Assembly: GCF_000421105.1 (NCBI RefSeq)
Contig: NZ_ATWF01000002.1
Coordinates: 62,001-126,000, forward strand
DNA from: Limisalsivibrio acetivorans
GTDB lineage: Bacteria; Chrysiogenota; Deferribacteres; Deferribacterales; Geovibrionaceae
Direction: 5' to 3'
Length of the DNA stretch: 64,000 nt
Both the position numbers and the translations under genes were made by a program. Shown piece after piece: positions 54,154 to 63,271 of this stretch. Under the pieces are notes generated by a model. It saw nothing but the letters and a program-made list of their open reading frames with translations. It had not been told where the DNA came from and searched no databases. The stretch's first letter is position 1. Each line of letters starts with the position of its first letter.

Positions 54154-56375
54154 TCGCTCATCCATCTGCCGATGGTTTCGGCATGTATTTCACGAGCTTC
54201 GGCTGTCTCGGTTTTTACGACAGTCCTTCCGCTGTGCTTTATTACTATATGGTTTCCGCCGGTTTTGCCAATGGATTTTATGCTCAGGTTATGCTTCTGA
54301 GCAAGCCTTTCAAAGGCCTCGGTCTTCATCCCCGATACCTCGACAATGACACGTCCGTGGTTTTCGCCAAAAAGCAAATCAGCGGTTTCAAGGTCTTCCT
54401 CAAGGTCCACCCTGAACCCCCGAACCTCTTCGCCGAAGGCCATCTCGGCTAGAGCTACGGCTATTCCGCCGTCGGATACATCGTGGGCGGAGAGGGCAAG
54501 CTCATTCTCAGCGGCCTCCACCATGAAGTCTATGAGCTTCTTCTCATGCTCAAGGTCGACCTTTGGGGGCATCCCCTTCTCGACACCGTGGATAACGCTC
54601 AAATACTCGCTTCCGCCGATATCTCCCGTGTTTGTACCGAGGAGATAGATATGTGAATCATCGCTCTTGAATCTGCTCTGGAGCCTTTTTTCAAGGTCAT
54701 CTATCACACCGACCATAACGATGGTGGGTGTCGGGTAGACAGCCTGTCCCTCCGTCTCGTTGTAGAGGGATACATTCCCGCTCACTACGGGTGTCTCAAG
54801 GGTCCCGGCAGCCTCAGCCATACCCTCAACTGCGCCAACGAACTGCCACATTATATCGGGCTTTTCAGGGTTGCCGAAGTTGAGGCAGTTTGTGAGAGCC
54901 CTCGGTCTGGCACCGGATACGGCAACGTTCCTAGCTGATTCCGCCACGGCCGCCTTCCCCCCTTCGAAGGGGTCGAGCCTGCAGTAGCGGCTGTTGCAGT
55001 CGCTCGATATAGCGATGCCCTTTCCACTATCCTTCACACGGAGAACCGCAGCATCGCTCCCAGGGAGTACGGCTGTATTCACACGAACCATATGGTCATA
55101 CTGCTCCCAGACCCATTTTTTGCTGGCTATGTTGGGGCTTTCGAGGAGCTTGAGGAGTATCTTTTTGTTGGAGAGAGTGTTCTCCACCTTAACAGGGGCG
55201 TTCAGTTCATCCATATAATCGGGGCGGGCATAGGGTCTGTCGTATTTGGGGGCCTCGCTGGAAAGTGGTGCGGCGGGTATGCATGCCACTTCCTCACCCT
55301 GCCATGTGAGCCTTACGTTGCCGTCTGCGGCAACCCTTCCTATGACAGCCGCCTCAAGATCCCACTTATCGAAGATCTCACGAACCTTATCCTCGCACCC
55401 CTTGCGAACCACCATAAGCATGCGCTCCTGGGATTCGGAGAGCATTATCTCGTATGGGGTCATACCATCCTCACGGACGGGTACTTTATCTAGATCTAGG
55501 ACAACTCCGGACTGTGCGCCCATCTCAAAGGATGAGCTTGTTAGCCCTGCTGCGCCCATATCCTGAATGCCCACAACCCAGTCGTGCTTCATAAGCTCAA
55601 GGCACGCCTCAAGGAGAAGCTTCTCCTTAAAGGGATCGCCAATCTGGACGTTGGGGCGTTTTGATTCACTCTCGGAGCTGAACTCCTCACTCGCCATGGT
55701 GGCGCCATGGATGCCGTCCTTTCCGGTTCTCGCACCCACATATATTACCGGGTTCCCCTCACCTTCCGCCTTTGCGAGGAAAATCTTATCCTTCTTCACA
55801 ATGCCGAGGGAGAAGGCGTTCACAAGGGGGTTCCCCCTGTATGAGGGGTTAAAGAACACCTCACCGCCAACAGTAGGAACGCCGAAGCAGTTGCCGTAAT
55901 GGGAAATACCCGAAACGACCCCTTCGAATATGCTTCTGGTTTTATCGTTGTCTATGGTTCCGAAGCGCAAGGAGTTCATGGCGGCAACGGGTCTTGCGCC
56001 CATGGTGAAAACATCACGCATGATACCGCCTACGCCCGTGGCTGCACCCTGAAAGGGTTCAATATATGAGGGATGGTTGTGGCTCTCCACCTTGAAGCAG
56101 GCGCAGATATCGCCGTCCACTTCGATTATTCCGGCGTTCTCGCCGGGGCCCTGGACAACCCAGTCAGCCTTGGTGGGGAGCTTGGCAAGGTGCAGGCGGC
56201 TGCTTTTATAACTGCAGTGCTCACTCCACATGGCGGAGAATACGCCGAGCTCGATATAGTTCGGCTCTCTGCCGAGGATCTCCTTAGCCCTCAGAAATTC
56301 ATCGTCTTTCAGACCCATGCCCCGGGCCGCTTCCGCCGTTACAGGCGGGTATTTAAATGTATCGTACATGCTCAT
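54150..56375 (-). CDS. purL: Phosphoribosylformylglycinamidine synthase subunit PurL
   Basis: Small-type PurL (741 residues) that works with PurQ and PurS to make FGAM. ATP-binding and AIRS-type domains are seen ([43 protein letters not shown]). ATGA overlaps on both sides with purQ and purF. Confidence 0.98.
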   Translation of the reverse strand: MSMYDTFKYPPVTAEAARGMGLKDDEFLRAKEILGREPNYIELGVFSAMWSEHCSYKSSRLHLAKLPTKADWVVQGPGENAGIIEVDGDICACFKVESHNHPSYIEPFQGAATGVGGIMRDVFTMGARPVAAMNSLRFGTIDNDKTRSIFEGVVSGISHYGNCFGVPTVGGEVFFNPSYRGNPLVNAFSLGIVKKDKIFLAKAEGEGNPVIYVGARTGKDGIHGATMASEEFSSESESKRPNVQIGDPFKEKLLLEACLELMKHDWVVGIQDMGAAGLTSSSFEMGAQSGVVLDLDKVPVREDGMTPYEIMLSESQERMLMVVRKGCEDKVREIFDKWDLEAAVIGRVAADGNVRLTWQGEEVACIPAAPLSSEAPKYDRPYARPDYMDELNAPVKVENTLSNKKILLKLLESPNIASKKWVWEQYDHMVRVNTAVLPGSDAAVLRVKDSGKGIAISSDCNSRYCRLDPFEGGKAAVAESARNVAVSGARPRALTNCLNFGNPEKPDIMWQFVGAVEGMAEAAGTLETPVVSGNVSLYNETEGQAVYPTPTIVMVGVIDDLEKRLQSRFKSDDSHIYLLGTNTGDIGGSEYLSVIHGVEKGMPPKVDLEHEKKLIDFMVEAAENELALSAHDVSDGGIAVALAEMAFGEEVRGFRVDLEEDLETADLLFGENHGRVIVEVSGMKTEAFERLAQKHNLSIKSIGKTGGNHIVIKHSGRTVVKTETAEAREIHAETIGRWMSE

Positions 56376-57073
56376 AAAACACCGCTGAGAGTTTTCTTTA
56401 TGGATTCAAAGAGGTAGTAGCCGTGGTTCGTCTCCATGAAATCCTCCGCACACCTTTCCGGATGAGGCATCATTCCAAGGACGTTCCCACCCTTGTTCAT
56501 GATCCCCGCTATATTGTTCAGGCTTCCGTTGGGGTTCCCTTCTGCTGAGGCCTCTCCGTTGTCGTCGCAGTAGCGGAAAACTATGCGGTTATTCGCCTCA
56601 AGCTCATTGAGGGTGGCCTCATCGGCGTAGTAGTTGCCGTCCATATGGGCTATGGGAATGCTGACGATCTCCCCGTCCACGTATCTTGTGGTATATGGTG
56701 TGTCCGCATTGTCCACACGGAGATTAACGTACCTGCTTATGAACTTGAGGGAACGGTTGCGCATGAGCACGCCCGGCAGAAGGCCGGTTTCGGTGAGTAC
56801 CTGAAAACCGTTGCATATCCCGAGGACATGCCCCCCCTTGTCGGCGAATTCGGCAACACTCTCGATAATGGGGGAAAGCTTGGCTATGGCTCCACTGCGC
56901 AGATAGTCGCCGTAGGAGAATCCGCCGGGCAGGACAACAAGGTCTATACCGGAAAGGTCGGTGTCCTTATGCCAGAGAAAGGCGGTGTCCACATCCAAAA
57001 CGTGCTTGAGGATGTGGTAACAGTCATGGTCGCAGTTGGAACCGGGAAAAACAACAACTCCCGCTTTCATCAT
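56372..57073 (-). CDS. purQ: FGAM synthase glutaminase subunit PurQ
   Basis: Class I glutamine amidotransferase, 233 residues, supplying ammonia to PurL. Nucleophile Cys in [10 protein letters not shown]; His/Glu of the triad in [12 protein letters not shown] overlap with purS and purL. Confidence 0.97.
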   Translation of the reverse strand: MMKAGVVVFPGSNCDHDCYHILKHVLDVDTAFLWHKDTDLSGIDLVVLPGGFSYGDYLRSGAIAKLSPIIESVAEFADKGGHVLGICNGFQVLTETGLLPGVLMRNRSLKFISRYVNLRVDNADTPYTTRYVDGEIVSIPIAHMDGNYYADEATLNELEANNRIVFRYCDDNGEASAEGNPNGSLNNIAGIMNKGGNVLGMMPHPERCAEDFMETNHGYYLFESIKKTLSGVL

Positions 57074-57312
57074 CTGTCCCCATCTGTTTCTATGCTGAAT
57101 TCTTCAATTATGGGATTTGAAAGGACCTTGTCAGAGATTTCAGCTATCTTTTCCTCAAGATTCTCGGTTTCATCCACCTCGATCTCAAAGAATTTTCCCA
57201 CACGGACATCCTTAACGAAATCGTGTCCCAGCCTGCGCACAGAGCCGAGGATAGTCTGACCCTGGGGGTCTAAAACACCGGACTTGAGCTTTACATAAAC
57301 CTTAACTTTCAT
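57070..57312 (-). CDS. purS: FGAM synthase subunit PurS
   Basis: 80-residue bridging subunit of the PurSLQ complex, normal size, with KSGVLDPQGQTI and GKFFEIEVDE. First gene of the operon, with CGGAG seven bases before the ATG. Confidence 0.96.
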   Translation of the reverse strand: MKVKVYVKLKSGVLDPQGQTILGSVRRLGHDFVKDVRVGKFFEIEVDETENLEEKIAEISDKVLSNPIIEEFSIETDGDR

Positions 57313-57365
57313 TATTTACTCCGAAATTTATATGGAAAGATATTAATAACCGGGAAAACATGAAA

Positions 57366-57394
57366 GGTATAGCATGATGCCACATTAATGTCAT
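57366..57394 (-). promoter_or_regulatory. Candidate promoter of the pur operon
   Basis: Minus strand ATGACA (57394-57389), 17-base spacer, TATACC (57371-57366), about 54 bases before purS. No purine riboswitch or clear PurR palindrome was seen between it and purS. Confidence 0.5.
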
Positions 57395-57409
57395 CGTTAA
57401 ATAGGAGAA

Positions 57410-57439
57410 AAACCGAAAACGGGGGATTTTTACTCCCCC
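57410..57439 (-). terminator. Rho-independent terminator overlapping the end of the GntR gene
   Basis: Minus strand GGGGGA (57439-57434), seven-base loop containing the TAA stop, TCCCCC (57426-57421), then a T-rich tract (GTTTTCGG). Confidence 0.65.
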
Positions 57440-58104
57440 TGCGCCTCTCTTACGGGAACCCTCGAACGGATGAAGTTCCAGCCGTTCATGATGTGCTTTT
57501 CCACCAGCTCCTCGACCTTATCCTCATCCTCGTTCTCAAAGGCCTCGATGATGCTGATGTGCTCCTCATTTACCTGCTTTGTCCTCCCCATCTCGGTGAA
57601 GGAATAGACAGTGGCACGTTTGAACTGCTGTTGAAGCCCTTCCAGAATTCGAATAAGACGTTCGTTTCCGCAGTTGTTTATGAAGATATCGTGGAATTCG
57701 GAGTTCCAGTTCACCATGTTCGTAACCTTGGTGCTGCCCTCCTTCACCTTCTGTGCGAGCTCCTTCATCCTCTCAATGTCCGCATCGCTTACTTTGCTTA
57801 CGGAGAGCCTTGCAGCGAGGGATTCAAGGCGGATCTTAATGACGAAAATGTCATCAATGTCCTTATCGGTGATCTGGGTTACGATGGCGCCACGGCGGGG
57901 GATAATCTCTATAAAACCCTCCATCTCAAGGAGGCGCAGAGCCTCACGTATGGGGGTGCGGCTGATGCCGAGCTGTTCAGAAAGCTTAGGCTCAACAAGC
58001 CTTTCGCCGGGCTTAATAACGCCCTTCATTATATTGGAGCGGATCGTTTCCGCAATCTTTTCGCTTAATGGTGTGTTGTCGATATTTATGTCTTTTACAC
58101 CCAA
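57430..58104 (-). CDS. GntR-family regulator, FCD subfamily (copy 1)
   Basis: 224 residues from TTG 58104 (GGAG nine bases upstream). N-terminal winged helix LGISRTPIREALRLLEMEGF; C-terminal all-helical FCD ligand domain with the metal-type residues in NSEFHDIF, NEEHISII and VEKHIMNGW. FCD regulators respond to small organic acids (lactate, gluconate, fatty acyl) and usually repress. Close paralogue of the gene 20 bases upstream; the pair probably arose by duplication. Confidence 0.92.
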   Translation of the reverse strand: MGVKDINIDNTPLSEKIAETIRSNIMKGVIKPGERLVEPKLSEQLGISRTPIREALRLLEMEGFIEIIPRRGAIVTQITDKDIDDIFVIKIRLESLAARLSVSKVSDADIERMKELAQKVKEGSTKVTNMVNWNSEFHDIFINNCGNERLIRILEGLQQQFKRATVYSFTEMGRTKQVNEEHISIIEAFENEDEDKVEELVEKHIMNGWNFIRSRVPVREAQGE

Positions 58105-58124
58105 TTTATAATCTCCGGTCTAAA

Positions 58125-58793
58125 CTATTTATTGTTGATGTTTGACTTAAGGAATTCCCAGGCATTCTCAATATGCCACCGAACCTTCATTTCCACGAGC
58201 TCGGGATCCTTTGAGGCAAAGGCCTCTATGATCTCGTTATGCTCAGCCACAGCCTTCTTCGCCCTCTCCGGATTCGAAACCAGAACGGTCTTGAGCCTCT
58301 GGAAGTTTTTGGAGAGTCCGTCCAGAATCTCGAGGATCTTCTGGTTTTCGGAGGCCATAATAAAAATATTATGAAAGTCTATGTTGTATTTGAGATATTC
58401 ATCCATAACATTGGGATTTTCATAGGCAATATCGCTAAATTTCTGGTTAATCTTGCGAAGGCGTTCGATGTCCTTTTCTTTAAGATTCTCCGTTGCCTGC
58501 CTTGCGGCGAGCCCTTCGAGGCTGGCCTTAACGGCGTATATATCGTCTATATCCTTGATGGTAAGGGCTTTCACAACGGCTCCCTTTCGGGGTACGATCT
58601 CAATAAAACCTTCTGTTTCGAGCTGGCGTAAAGCTTCCCGGATGGGTGTTCGGCTTATGCCAAGGCTTTTAGCCAGTTTTGGTTCAACAAGACGCTCACC
58701 ATCCTCGTGAACGCCTTTTATAATATCCGCTCTGATTTTATCGGCAATCTTTTCTCTGAGCGGCTTGCTCTCTAGCAATGTGTCCTGTTTCAC
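58125..58793 (-). CDS. GntR-family regulator, FCD subfamily (copy 2)
   Basis: 222 residues from GTG 58793 with AGGAG six bases upstream. Same winged helix (LGISRTPIREALRQLETEGF) and FCD domain (YNIDFHNIF, AEHNEII, VRWHIENAW). Very similar to copy 1 in the DNA-binding half, so both may share operator preference while sensing different ligands. No target metabolic genes lie beside them. Confidence 0.92.
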   Translation of the reverse strand: MKQDTLLESKPLREKIADKIRADIIKGVHEDGERLVEPKLAKSLGISRTPIREALRQLETEGFIEIVPRKGAVVKALTIKDIDDIYAVKASLEGLAARQATENLKEKDIERLRKINQKFSDIAYENPNVMDEYLKYNIDFHNIFIMASENQKILEILDGLSKNFQRLKTVLVSNPERAKKAVAEHNEIIEAFASKDPELVEMKVRWHIENAWEFLKSNINNK

Positions 58794-58926
58794 TGCCGGC
58801 TCCTGAACAACTTTTTAGACGAATAAATCCGCCAACCGGCCGGGCAACCCCGGCGAACCGCCAAAAGCGGTGGACAAAATAACAAATCACTTTAAATATA
58901 AGTAATCGAACACGTTTAACACATAA

Positions 58927-58945
58927 ACTGTATTCTGTATACAGT
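58927..58945. promoter_or_regulatory. Palindrome, possible GntR/FCD operator
   Basis: CTGTATACAG (58935-58944) is a perfect 10-base palindrome, overlapped by inverted ACTGTAT/ATACAGT. FCD regulators often use TnGT-N-ACnA-like sites centred on GTATAC, which fits autoregulation of the adjacent gntR pair. Confidence 0.4.
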
Positions 58946-59119
58946 ATTCATTCTATCCATTTTTTCCACCCTAGTCAAACCAAACGTTATCTTAATGCAA
59001 GTTTTATATAGATAAAGTTTTGTTAACAGTGACTCATATGGGCATATGCTCTGTAAAGTGCCTGTGGAGCAGTGTTTAGGCGATTGGAAATACCAATAAT
59101 ATTTTTCGATTATTTGATA

Positions 59120-59147
59120 TTGCACAGTTTCTACGCTATGGCATAAT
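59120..59147 (+). promoter_or_regulatory. Promoter of HAD gene, start site near the ATG
   Basis: TTGCAC (59120-59125), 16-base spacer, CATAAT (59142-59147). The expected transcription start (about 59153-59155) falls on the ATG at 59154, and there is no ribosome site upstream. Confidence 0.55.
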
Positions 59148-59153
59148 ATTGGC

Positions 59154-59849
59154 ATGAAAAAGAAACTCCTTGTCTTCGACATAGACGGAACCCTTTGTGA
59201 GATTAACTCTCCAGCCCCTTATTCCACCAGTGAAATACTGCGAAAGCTTTCGAAAAAGCATTATCTGGCAGTAGCTTCCGGTAAGCCTGCGTGCTATATA
59301 TCCGGTCTTGTACGTCAGTTGGGCATACCTGAGGCGGCCATAATTGGAGAGAATGGCGGAACTGTCTCTGTGGATGGATATTTCCCACCCAGCGATCAGT
59401 ATATAGCCCCTGTAAGCGAGGAGACGAAGAACCGTCTCGAACTGATAAAAACGGCGTATATATCAAAATTCGGCAACAAGTGCTGGATCCAGCCCAATGT
59501 AACAAATATAACAATGTTTCCATTTGACATGGGTCTAATAGGTCAATTTCACGATCTCGCCCGCACCCTTGAGAGCGAAACCATTCTGGCATATTACCAC
59601 AGCGACTGCGTGGATTTTGTACCGAAGGGGACGAACAAGGGAACGGGTGTTGCAGTTCTTGCGGAGAAGTTTGGCCTGAGCGAAACGGATATATGGGTTT
59701 TCGGCGACGGCGCCAACGATTTCGAGATGTTCAGATACGCCGGAAACACTGTCTGCGTGGGGAATAACGACGAACTCGCAAAGCACGCTGATCACCGGGT
59801 CGAATCACCGGATCACATGGCAGAGTTTTTAGAGGAGAGGTTTCAGTAG
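59154..59849 (+). CDS. HAD-superfamily (Cof/type IIB) phosphatase
   Basis: 231 residues with HAD motif I FDIDGTL (nucleophile and acid Asp), motif II SGKP, motif III Lys region KGTNKGTGV and motif IV GDGANDFEMF, with a IIB cap between. Resembles phosphoglycolate/sugar-phosphate phosphatases; substrate undetermined. Possibly translated from a leaderless mRNA. Its 3' end overlaps the yefM remnant on the other strand. Confidence 0.9.
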   Translation: MKKKLLVFDIDGTLCEINSPAPYSTSEILRKLSKKHYLAVASGKPACYISGLVRQLGIPEAAIIGENGGTVSVDGYFPPSDQYIAPVSEETKNRLELIKTAYISKFGNKCWIQPNVTNITMFPFDMGLIGQFHDLARTLESETILAYYHSDCVDFVPKGTNKGTGVAVLAEKFGLSETDIWVFGDGANDFEMFRYAGNTVCVGNNDELAKHADHRVESPDHMAEFLEERFQ

Positions 59850-60011
59850 AACCCTCCCCTCCTCGTACTCTCTGATACTCTTAAGCAACTGTCTGCGGTT
59901 TTCAGGATTATTGAGGAGGTATGCCGTCTCAGCATGCCCTCTCATTTCGGAGAGGGGATAGTCATAATATTGAGAGGGTTCAGTGAAATGATATAGTCTT
60001 TTTTTATACAT
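59829..60011 (-). pseudogene. Remnant of a YefM/Phd-type antitoxin
   Basis: The last 39 residues (from HAETAYLLNNPENRRQLLKS onward) match the C-terminal part of YefM (ETAYLLRSPxNARRL as I recall it), but the DNA-binding N-terminal half is missing and replaced by unrelated sequence, and no YoeB/RelE toxin lies beside it. Most likely a decayed toxin-antitoxin locus next to an acquired gene. A functional short peptide is less likely. Confidence 0.6.
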
Positions 60012-60026
60012 ATCAGAAACCTATTC

Positions 60027-61346
60027 TCAATGGTATATCATCTTAACTAATAATGCTGCTCGTTTAACTCTCTCACCGAAGGGATGAGTACTATTAGTTC
60101 TCATCATTTTAACTTCATTCTTTATTTCATCAACATAACTATCTGGATATTTTCTTATATTGGGAGTCTCTATTTGATGCGAACTATTTAGATATATATT
60201 TGAATTTTGACCTTTAGTTATTGAGTACACATTCAACATTGCTTCAACTTTTTTTATTTCAAATGAAATAGCCCCATCATCAAGATCTTCATCTTTAAAC
60301 AATGTTGTCAAGATGAGATCAGGTCCGGTGTTTCCTGATATGTAATCATCAAACATTTCCCTCTCAAATAGGTACAAATAACTAAGGACAGGAATAAGCA
60401 TAACAATATTATGATCCTTGAAATTGCTAATATCGAGTGCTCTCTCACATAATGCAAGGTATTGAACAATATCTCTTAACTCAATTTCTGAGTTAGTGAC
60501 TATTCTCTTCAGTAAAACACTATAATGACTATAAGGTGCTAGATTTTCACTGCCTTTCACTGTCTTCTTTTCTTCAATAAAAGTATCTTTATCTCCACTG
60601 TATAGCTCATACTCTAAATCAATAAATCTTCTCAAATAAACTTCAGAGTTGAAGTCATTTCCATACAGACCTCTTATACAATTACAAAGCTGTTTCTTAT
60701 CAATAGCTAAAACGAAAATGATCCCCTCAACTTCAAATAAATGCTTTATTCTTTCCAAAAATTCAACGGCATATGTAGGCCTACAGCGGTCGAGTTCATC
60801 AATAAAGAAAATCAGTGGAAAATCAGAAGAGATTCTATCGGCAATCTTCTTTAAACATAACTTGAAATCCTTAGTTGCTCCTTTAATGTTTTCATATTCC
60901 TTAATATATGAGTCACCTTCATTTTCAGTTATTGCCTTTAGCATTTCTTCATCAAACACACCCTTAGAATATACTTTTGCTAAATGCGATAAGGCTCTAG
61001 TAATAATTAGCTTTGCCTTTGTATATATCTCTTCGAGCAGTTCTTTATCCTTATCACCCAGTAAACCCTCAAACTGTGAATAAAACTCTCCAAGTAAAAC
61101 GATTATCGGATCCTCAGCATAGTCAGTTTCCCAGGCACTGAAATAGACACTTTTATATTCCTTCTTATCCAAATGCTTCTTCCAGAGTTTCATAAACGTA
61201 GTCTTTCCTGAACCCCAGGGTGATGAGATGGAAAGAACATACGGAGTTGTTGTATTCTCAATAACCCCTGTAAGAGTTTCGATCTCAAGTTCACGATTTA
61301 GCAGGTCAGTAAAATTATCACTAAGAGCATCCGGCTCACGACTCAT
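60027..61346 (-). CDS. KAP-family P-loop NTPase, AT-rich and probably acquired
   Basis: GAGGTG six bases before ATG 61346 sets a 439-residue product. Walker A SPWGSGKTTF (43-51), Walker B IDELDRCRP (D183, E184, D186, R187), and a preceding SVYFSAWETD stretch are characteristic of KAP NTPases (e.g. phage T7 exclusion protein PifA and many defence loci). The TM helices inserted in some KAP proteins are not evident, so it is probably cytosolic. The gene is visibly more AT-rich than its surroundings and lies between a toxin-antitoxin remnant and rnpB, suggesting horizontal transfer. Role may be phage defence. Confidence 0.85.
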   Translation of the reverse strand: MSREPDALSDNFTDLLNRELEIETLTGVIENTTTPYVLSISSPWGSGKTTFMKLWKKHLDKKEYKSVYFSAWETDYAEDPIIVLLGEFYSQFEGLLGDKDKELLEEIYTKAKLIITRALSHLAKVYSKGVFDEEMLKAITENEGDSYIKEYENIKGATKDFKLCLKKIADRISSDFPLIFFIDELDRCRPTYAVEFLERIKHLFEVEGIIFVLAIDKKQLCNCIRGLYGNDFNSEVYLRRFIDLEYELYSGDKDTFIEEKKTVKGSENLAPYSHYSVLLKRIVTNSEIELRDIVQYLALCERALDISNFKDHNIVMLIPVLSYLYLFEREMFDDYISGNTGPDLILTTLFKDEDLDDGAISFEIKKVEAMLNVYSITKGQNSNIYLNSSHQIETPNIRKYPDSYVDEIKNEVKMMRTNSTHPFGERVKRAALLVKMIYH

Positions 61347-61434
61347 AAACACACCTCGACTATATTCACACATCGAGTACATTATAATATTAATTTTACG
61401 GGATTTCAAGATACGTTAAGGAAAATAAAATAAA

Positions 61435-61805
61435 CCAGCAAGCAGGCCTATAAGCCGGATCCTGTACCGCTTTATGAAAGCGGCGGCGGTCATTTCTCTA
61501 GGCTGTACGTTGCCGCACAGCTCAAGCGGTTCACCCGTGAGCATCGGGCGGGCAGCCCTACTACGCTCACCTATTTAACCTTGCACCGGATGGGGTTTAC
61601 CCTGCCCCCCGAAGTCACCCCCGGGAGCGGTGGGCTCTTACTCCACCATTCCACCCTTACCACGCCCATAACGGACGGGCGGTCTCTTTTCTGCGGCACT
61701 TTCCCTGCCTCACGACAGGTCGGCGTTACCGACCATCCTGCCCTTTGGTGTCCGGACTTTCCTCCCGTGCATAACGCACCGGCGGCCGCCCGGCCTGCTT
61801 GCTGG
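61435..61805 (-). ncRNA. rnpB: RNase P RNA (type A)
   Basis: Minus strand begins CCAGCAAGCAGGCCGGGCGG and contains GAGGAAAGTCCGGAC; the 3' part has the universal GGATCCGGCTTATAGGCC region, and both ends pair (P1). The size of about 370 bases fits type A. It processes tRNA 5' ends. Confidence 0.97.
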
Positions 61806-61830
61806 ATCGTCTGAAAAAATACACCCCTAT

Positions 61831-62493
61831 TCAGCTTTCTGCAACACCTTTACGCTCACATATCTCCGCCAATACGCATTCACCACATTTCGGACTGCGC
61901 TTTAAACACACAGTCGCCGCATGCTCCACAATCTCGCCGTGGTACATGCCGTAAAGCTCTGCATCCGGCTCAATATTATCCATAAACATCCGCTGATACT
62001 CGCCGTACTTCTTCGATTCCAATATGCCAAGCCTCGTAAACACCCTCATAGTATAGGCGTCTACCACAAACACAGGAAACCCGGCACCGTACAGAAGGAT
62101 CGAATCACACGTCTCCTCGCCAACACCCTTCAAATCCAAAAGCATCTCTCGGGCTCTTTCCGCTGGATATTCAGCCAAACCACTTATGGTTCCACCGGGT
62201 AGATCTAATATAAACCTGCTGAGGATAACAAGACGCTCCGCCTTCTGATTAAAATAGCCCGAAGGTCTGATGCACTCCTTTAAGAACTCATAATCCGCCG
62301 ACAAAACAGCCTCCGGCGACATCAACCCCCCATCCTTCATACCGGCTATTGCCTTCTCAACATTGCGCCAGTTCGTGTTCTGGGTGAGTATAGCACCGCA
62401 AGCCATCTCAAAATCAGTATCAGCCGGCCACCACTTCAAGTGTATGTATCGTTCCGCCAGCCTGCGGTGTACATCAAGCAAAAGCTCTTGCAT
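61831..62493 (-). CDS. Endonuclease III-like DNA glycosylase with [4Fe-4S] cluster
   Basis: AAGGGAG before ATG 62493 selects this start (220 residues). HhH-GPD fold with LTQNTNWRNVEKAI, hairpin LKGVGEETCDSILLY and catalytic Asp in VVDAYT; the cluster cysteines lie in CLKRSPKCGECVLAEIC. The position of the canonical Endo III catalytic Lys is occupied by Glu or Thr (GVGEETC), a pattern seen in MagIII/HP602-type 3-methyladenine glycosylases, so base excision of alkylated purines is more likely than of oxidised pyrimidines. Confidence 0.88.
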   Translation of the reverse strand: MQELLLDVHRRLAERYIHLKWWPADTDFEMACGAILTQNTNWRNVEKAIAGMKDGGLMSPEAVLSADYEFLKECIRPSGYFNQKAERLVILSRFILDLPGGTISGLAEYPAERAREMLLDLKGVGEETCDSILLYGAGFPVFVVDAYTMRVFTRLGILESKKYGEYQRMFMDNIEPDAELYGMYHGEIVEHAATVCLKRSPKCGECVLAEICERKGVAES

Positions 62494-62522
62494 GGAAACT
62501 CCCTTTCTCATATCATTTCAAT

Positions 62523-62882
62523 ATGGAACCACTATCACAGTTTAACCGGGACATCAACGAGATGAAAGCCGATACACTCAGCCGATACGGAAAACGGCTT
62601 GAGGAGGCAGAAAGGATGCTAGAGGCGGAAAAAAACTTCAATCAGCGTCAGCATGCTATACTCTCCCGAATGAAAAAAGAGATGGAGGGCAGAATAAAGC
62701 GCAAGAAGCGTAAAACCTACGAATGCCTTATTGAGCGTATCCAGAAAAAGCTGTCCAAAAGCACCCAAAAGATTATGGAGCTTGAAAAGCTCAAAAAGAA
62801 ATATATGGATGAATACAAAACCCAAAGGGAACACCTGAACCTGACCGACCACTCCTTCATTGACAGCTACTACAACAAGTAG
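62523..62882 (+). CDS. Small Lys/Glu-rich coiled-coil protein (119 aa)
   Basis: Divergent from the glycosylase gene. Almost entirely helical and highly charged (KKEMEGRIKRKKRKTYECLI, KIMELEKLKKKYMDEY), with no signal peptide. No family recognised; similar in character to small FliJ-like or nucleoid-associated coiled-coil proteins, but nothing around it supports either. No clear ribosome site before the ATG. Confidence 0.55.
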   Translation: MEPLSQFNRDINEMKADTLSRYGKRLEEAERMLEAEKNFNQRQHAILSRMKKEMEGRIKRKKRKTYECLIERIQKKLSKSTQKIMELEKLKKKYMDEYKTQREHLNLTDHSFIDSYYNK

Positions 62883-62951
62883 CAACCTGAATAAACCCTG
62901 TAACTTTTTATGGAATTGACCGATTATATATAAAATAACTGGAGGTGCGGC

Positions 62952-63176
62952 ATGGATATTAAACTCATACCCGCCGTGGCCGCCCTCAGGGTGGAGCACA
63001 AGAGCAGGAAAGATACACCTAATAGAAAATTTTTCCGCATTTCAGGCCGGATAGAGAGCGTGCGCCCTGCCGGACAGGGAGAGAATGGAAATACGATCAT
63101 AACAATCTCCACCGATGAACCTACGGCTAGAATAGCTGATATCAAGGGACTTGATGCTCTGCTGACAAACGGTTAA
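62952..63176 (+). CDS. Small hypothetical protein (74 aa)
   Basis: TGGAGG lies seven bases before the ATG, which supports a real gene. Acidic/basic mixed, soluble, with RISGRIESVRP and ITISTDEPTARIADIKGL suggesting a small beta-barrel such as an OB-like fold; this is only a guess from strand pattern. Function unknown. Confidence 0.6.
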   Translation: MDIKLIPAVAALRVEHKSRKDTPNRKFFRISGRIESVRPAGQGENGNTIITISTDEPTARIADIKGLDALLTNG

Positions 63177-63189
63177 CACCCTGAAATAA

Positions 63190-63212
63190 AAGAAGCCGGC
63201 GTCCTGCCGGCT
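63190..63212 (-). terminator. Terminator of the DMT transporter
   Basis: AGCCGGC (63212-63206 on the minus strand), loop of five, GCCGGCT (63200-63194), followed on the minus strand by TCTTTTATTT. It may also serve the small plus-strand gene, weakly. Confidence 0.65.
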
Positions 63213-63271
63213 CTTGCGAGATCCATCTCAACAGCGTGGTTGTTCCACTACTTGAACTCTATAGTAACAAG

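Larger units (their letters stand above)
58794..59153. other. 360-base intergenic region between gntR copy 2 and HAD gene
   Basis: No coding sequence. The left part is GC-rich with two short hairpins in the gntR leader (58839-58854, GCCGGG/CCCGGC; 58857-58871, ACCGC/GCGGT). The right part is AT-rich and holds the palindrome at 58927-58945 and the HAD promoter. Confidence 0.7.

Noticed and set aside
57313-57420. Purine riboswitch before purS
   Set aside because: No three-way junction or conserved loop sequences; only a promoter-like pair was found.
58839-58871. Terminator on either strand
   Set aside because: Short GC hairpins without a T-run; kept as leader structure only.
62619-62999. Minus-strand 126-residue membrane-like frame
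   Set aside because: Leu/Phe-rich mirror of a Lys/Glu-rich coiled-coil gene on the plus strand.
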